NCBI GenBank assembly: GCA_903867185.1
Contig: CAIPQK010000140.1
Span: forward strand, 1 to 33,105
Direction of reading: 5' to 3'
From: an uncultured Candidatus Nemicrothrix sp.
GTDB taxonomy: Bacteria > Actinomycetota > Acidimicrobiia > Acidimicrobiales > Acidimicrobilacustridaceae
DNA: 33,105 nucleotides
Under the pieces are notes generated by a model, which saw only the letters and a program-made list of their open reading frames with translations, ran no database searches and was not told the origin of the DNA. Each line of letters opens with the position of its first letter. The stretch's first letter is position 1. The translations under genes were made by a program, and so were the position numbers. Below are positions 30,468 through 33,105 of the stretch, in pieces.

Positions 30468-32822
30468 TTAGTTTTCTGTTGGCGATGAAGTTGAAGAAGC
30501 CATGGCCGCTTCGTTTGCCTGCTCAGACTTCAACAGTTCTGGCGAGCCTTCGATATTGAGTTTCGGAAGCCATTCGAGCCACTTCGGGAACCACCAAGCG
30601 GCTTTTCCAAACAGTTCCATGATCGCGGGAACCAAAACCATGCGAACAATGGTCGAGTCGAGAAGAACCGCGACTGCCATACCGAAACCAAGTACCTGAA
30701 CTGTTGGGTTCTTGATCGTGACGAACGAGAAGAACACCGCGATCATGATGAGTGCAGCAGTGGTGATAACTCGCGCGGTGTTGGCCACGCCGAGCACGAC
30801 TGATTTTCTGGGCTCGTGGTAGGTATCCCATTCCTCACGGATGCGAGACATGAGGAAGACCTCGTAATCCATCGAGAGTCCAAACAGAATCACGAACATG
30901 ATGAGCGGCACGAACGACACAATTGGGATTGTCGTGTGAAGCCCGACCAAGTCCTTCGCCCATCCCCATTGGAAGACGGCAACAACGATGCCGTAGGCGG
31001 CAGCAATCGAAATGAGATTCATGAGTGCCGCTTTAAGGGGCACGAGGATTGACCGGAATACGAGCACCAACAAGAGGAAGGCACCGATCACTACTGCCCC
31101 AACGACATAAGGCAGGTACTTCACGACCAGAGCTGTCAGATCGATGAGCGTTGCGGTCGACCCGCCGACATATGCCGAGATGTTGGTTCCTGCCGTTATC
31201 GACGCGATTTCCTTTCGGAGGCTCGCTACTAACGCCTTTGTTTCGTTGGAATTTGGTCCGCTTACGGGAATGACTTGATAGATCGCAGCATCGCCCGCCG
31301 CATTAGGAATTGGACCGACCGCATACTGAATTCCCGCGACGGTGCCAGGAGGTTTGCCGACAGCGAGCGCGGTGGTGAGCGGCTCCAATGTCGCTGGAAG
31401 TGTTGCTGCGGTGGCGCCAGGTACCGATGCAACGACTACGAGTGGAGCATTGGTGCCAGGGCCAAATCCTTCGTTCATTAAGACAAAGGCTTGTTGTTGC
31501 GAAAGTGATGTCGGCATCGATGAATCATCAGGCATTCCGAAATCGATGGAAAGAAATGGAATTGCGCAGATGAGCAACACGATGGTGCCAGCGATGAGCA
31601 TCGTCCACGGTCGTTTCGACATGTGGGTGGCAAATCGGCCCCAGAAACTCGATTCCGGATCGGCTGTCGTGTCCCTAAACGCGAACGGGAATCGGAAACT
31701 ATCGATCTTGTGACCGGCCAAGCCGAACAACGCGGGAAGGAGCGTGAGCGCGGCAACGATCATGACGCCCACACCAATTGCAGCTGCAACACCAAGAGTG
31801 CGCACGAGCGGAATTGGCACAAGCAGTAGACCGAGGAGCGCGATCGCGACGGTGACGCCGGCAAACATCGAGGCTTTGCCAGCCGTGGCCATGGCCATGC
31901 CTACGGCGTCGTTGACGTGGTGACCGTCTTTTAAGTATTGGCGATAGCGAGTAACGATCAGAAGTGAATAATCGAGTCCGACCCCGATCGCGATCATCAA
32001 CGTGACCTTTGGTGCAGCTGCTGCCACCGTTACGAAGTCGGCAAGGAGCAAGACCAAACCGCCTGCGGTGACCGCTCCGAAGAGGGCCGTTGAAATCGGA
32101 ATGGCCATGCCAAAGATTGAACCGAAAGCGACAAGAAGCAAGATGGCGCCAAGTCCTAAGCCAACTTCGTCAGCATGTGAACCCCACCATGAAACGGGCT
32201 GGTTCCAGGTGTCGGCAATACCTCCACCGATTTTTGTTTGGACGTCCCCTGCATTCACTCCGTTGATGGCGGTTTGAAGTGAGTTGTAAGGGTTGGGGTA
32301 GCTCGTAGCGACTTTCTCGCCATTTGGCGGAAACTGTTTCATCAATTGCGCCATGGTCTCGGTGAACGGGATGCTCGTGTAGGCGATCTGGCCATCTGGT
32401 GAAACGAATGGCGTGCTAAGTACACCGCTCGCCGCGACACCTTGGACGCCCTTGACGGCGTTCACAATGCTCGTCACCGCTGCCGCGTTTTGGGGCGAAG
32501 TCAATGTTTGGCCATCGGGAACCCAAAACACGAGGTTGGCCGTGGCCGCGTTTTGCGACGGGAACTTCTGATTGAGCAGGTCATACGCGGCCTGCGAGTT
32601 GGTGCCAGGAACGCTGAAGCTGTCGGAGGTCTTACCGGCGAAAGCGACGTTCAAATATCCGGCAGCCACGATGATGACAAGCCAGACGAGGGCCACCCAA
32701 CGGTGGTGTTTCGAGACGAACCGCCCCATTCGACCCAGTCCACCGAGTTGCTGACTCGTTGGCGGCGTCGGTGCCGGCCGTGTGGAGTCAATGGGGGCCT
32801 TCGTGCGGCGGTGGAGGTTCAT
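30468..32822 (-). CDS. MMPL-family (RND-type) membrane transporter
   Basis: A 784-residue transporter of the MMPL/RND superfamily. Each half has one membrane helix, a periplasmic-type outer domain and a block of about five helices. The first half begins at HHRWVALVWLVIIVAAGYL. It has IGVGLDYSLLIVTRYR in the first block and FGLSMDYEVFLMSRIREE in the second; both Asp-Tyr pairs belong to the proton relay typical of MMPL proteins. Members export lipids or drugs, and the cargo is not evident. The ATG at 32822 is supported by a -10 box at leaderless spacing; M32 is an alternative start. It is convergent with the alcohol dehydrogenase gene, so it is a separate transcript. Confidence 0.92.
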   Translation of the reverse strand: MNLHRRTKAPIDSTRPAPTPPTSQQLGGLGRMGRFVSKHHRWVALVWLVIIVAAGYLNVAFAGKTSDSFSVPGTNSQAAYDLLNQKFPSQNAATANLVFWVPDGQTLTSPQNAAAVTSIVNAVKGVQGVAASGVLSTPFVSPDGQIAYTSIPFTETMAQLMKQFPPNGEKVATSYPNPYNSLQTAINGVNAGDVQTKIGGGIADTWNQPVSWWGSHADEVGLGLGAILLLVAFGSIFGMAIPISTALFGAVTAGGLVLLLADFVTVAAAAPKVTLMIAIGVGLDYSLLIVTRYRQYLKDGHHVNDAVGMAMATAGKASMFAGVTVAIALLGLLLVPIPLVRTLGVAAAIGVGVMIVAALTLLPALFGLAGHKIDSFRFPFAFRDTTADPESSFWGRFATHMSKRPWTMLIAGTIVLLICAIPFLSIDFGMPDDSSMPTSLSQQQAFVLMNEGFGPGTNAPLVVVASVPGATAATLPATLEPLTTALAVGKPPGTVAGIQYAVGPIPNAAGDAAIYQVIPVSGPNSNETKALVASLRKEIASITAGTNISAYVGGSTATLIDLTALVVKYLPYVVGAVVIGAFLLLVLVFRSILVPLKAALMNLISIAAAYGIVVAVFQWGWAKDLVGLHTTIPIVSFVPLIMFVILFGLSMDYEVFLMSRIREEWDTYHEPRKSVVLGVANTARVITTAALIMIAVFFSFVTIKNPTVQVLGFGMAVAVLLDSTIVRMVLVPAIMELFGKAAWWFPKWLEWLPKLNIEGSPELLKSEQANEAAMASSTSSPTEN

Positions 32823-32836
32823 GGGAGGAAACGCTA
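32823..32836 (-). promoter_or_regulatory. Predicted leaderless -10 box of the MMPL gene
   Basis: On the minus strand TAGCGT (32836-32831) is 8 nt before the ATG at 32822. The bases between are pyrimidine-rich, so there is no ribosome binding site. No clear -35 element was found. Confidence 0.35.
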
Positions 32837-32956
32837 GCGGTGAAGGTTCACGCCCACCGGCATAAGCGCATCATCAAGGCGATGCGGAATTACGACCGAA
32901 TTTTCAGTATGTGCGGCGATGACACGAGCAACGGCAGAGTCGTGGTCGCAAGAAAT

Positions 32957-32997
32957 GCGGTGCACACCCGACGGGCGGGTTGGCAGGTGTGCACCGC
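32957..32997 (-). terminator. Hairpin after the partial helicase-like gene
   Basis: GCGGTGCACACC (32957-32968) pairs perfectly with GGTGTGCACCGC (32986-32997), a 12-bp stem with a 17-nt loop. It begins 10 bases after the stop of the minus-strand partial gene. ATTTCTTG follows on that strand, a weak T-run. Confidence 0.6.
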
Positions 32998-33007
32998 GTT
33001 CGTTGCG

Positions 33008-33105
33008 TCAGCGACGAGAACCGTTGCGGCCGTTGCGGCCAGACTGCGATTCCGATTCCTGACGGTTCGAGGAACTCAACTGGGTAGGTGCGCTGGTGAC
33101 TGGGG
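33008..33105 (-). CDS. C-terminus of a probable DEAD-box RNA helicase (partial)
   Basis: On the minus strand an open frame enters from the window edge and ends at TGA 33010-33008, giving 31 residues. The tail is Ser/Gln-rich and ends in SGRNGRNGSRR. Repeated RNG units with a basic end are typical of the RNA-binding C-terminal tail of actinobacterial DEAD-box helicases, but low-complexity tails are weak evidence and no helicase motif is inside the window. A hairpin follows the stop. Confidence 0.45.
   Translation of the reverse strand, partial: PVTSAPTQLSSSNRQESESQSGRNGRNGSRR

Overview
The window looks like a chromosomal segment of an actinobacterium (Actinomycetota). By its moderate G+C, frequent GTG starts and gene content it is plausibly a member of the Acidimicrobiia, but that class-level placement is only an inference. 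The strongest taxonomic marker is the block fhaA-fhaB-pstP-rodA-pbpA-pknB, then opposed trpG and crgA, with a tRNA-Leu just before fhaA. This is the classic origin-proximal cell-wall and division cluster of Actinobacteria. Compared with Mycobacterium tuberculosis, pknA and the gene between trpG and crgA are absent. No insertion sequence, CRISPR array, prophage or transfer signature was seen.

Layout. 1-2786: end of an unidentified gene, a renalase-like flavoprotein and a Baeyer-Villiger-type monooxygenase. 2844-2930: tRNA-Leu(CAG) on the minus strand. 3058-10056: FHA proteins, PP2C phosphatase, SEDS glycosyltransferase, class B PBP and PASTA kinase, mostly with overlapping or near-overlapping ends, so growth signalling and septal or lateral wall synthesis are made together. 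10103-11080: trpG/pabA and crgA, divergently transcribed. 11170-16305: a minus-strand run of zwf, a histidine phosphatase resembling Rv3214 and yeast Shb17, a sugar porter, a thiolase and a small zinc-ribbon membrane protein. 16529-17868: a CeoB/CeoC (TrkA-type) pair for potassium transport control.

17936-21295: a P-type ATPase preceded by a well-formed yybP-ykoY (manganese) riboswitch. The 3' strand of the riboswitch can pair with the ATPase ribosome binding site over 8 perfect base pairs. The ATPase is coupled to a small PGPGW membrane protein. This regulated metal-export unit is the best-supported notable system in the window.

21314-32822: an accessory metabolic region. It holds a mycothiol-dependent maleylpyruvate isomerase-like protein, a DUF2071-DUF393 fusion, two amidohydrolase-2 family enzymes, MarR and TetR regulators, an SDR, a small-molecule kinase-like phosphotransferase, an NDMA-dependent (probably mycofactocin-linked) alcohol dehydrogenase and an MMPL exporter. 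Together these suggest an uncharacterised catabolic pathway for an alcohol- or CoA-linked substrate. The window ends in the 3' end of a minus-strand gene, probably a DEAD-box helicase.

Regulation. Several genes lack a Shine-Dalgarno sequence and have a TAnnnT box 6-9 nt before the start codon (fhaA, pknB, crgA, trpG, the DUF2071 gene, tetR, the MMPL gene and the zinc-ribbon gene), which points to leaderless transcripts. No gap between genes exceeds about 250 bases.
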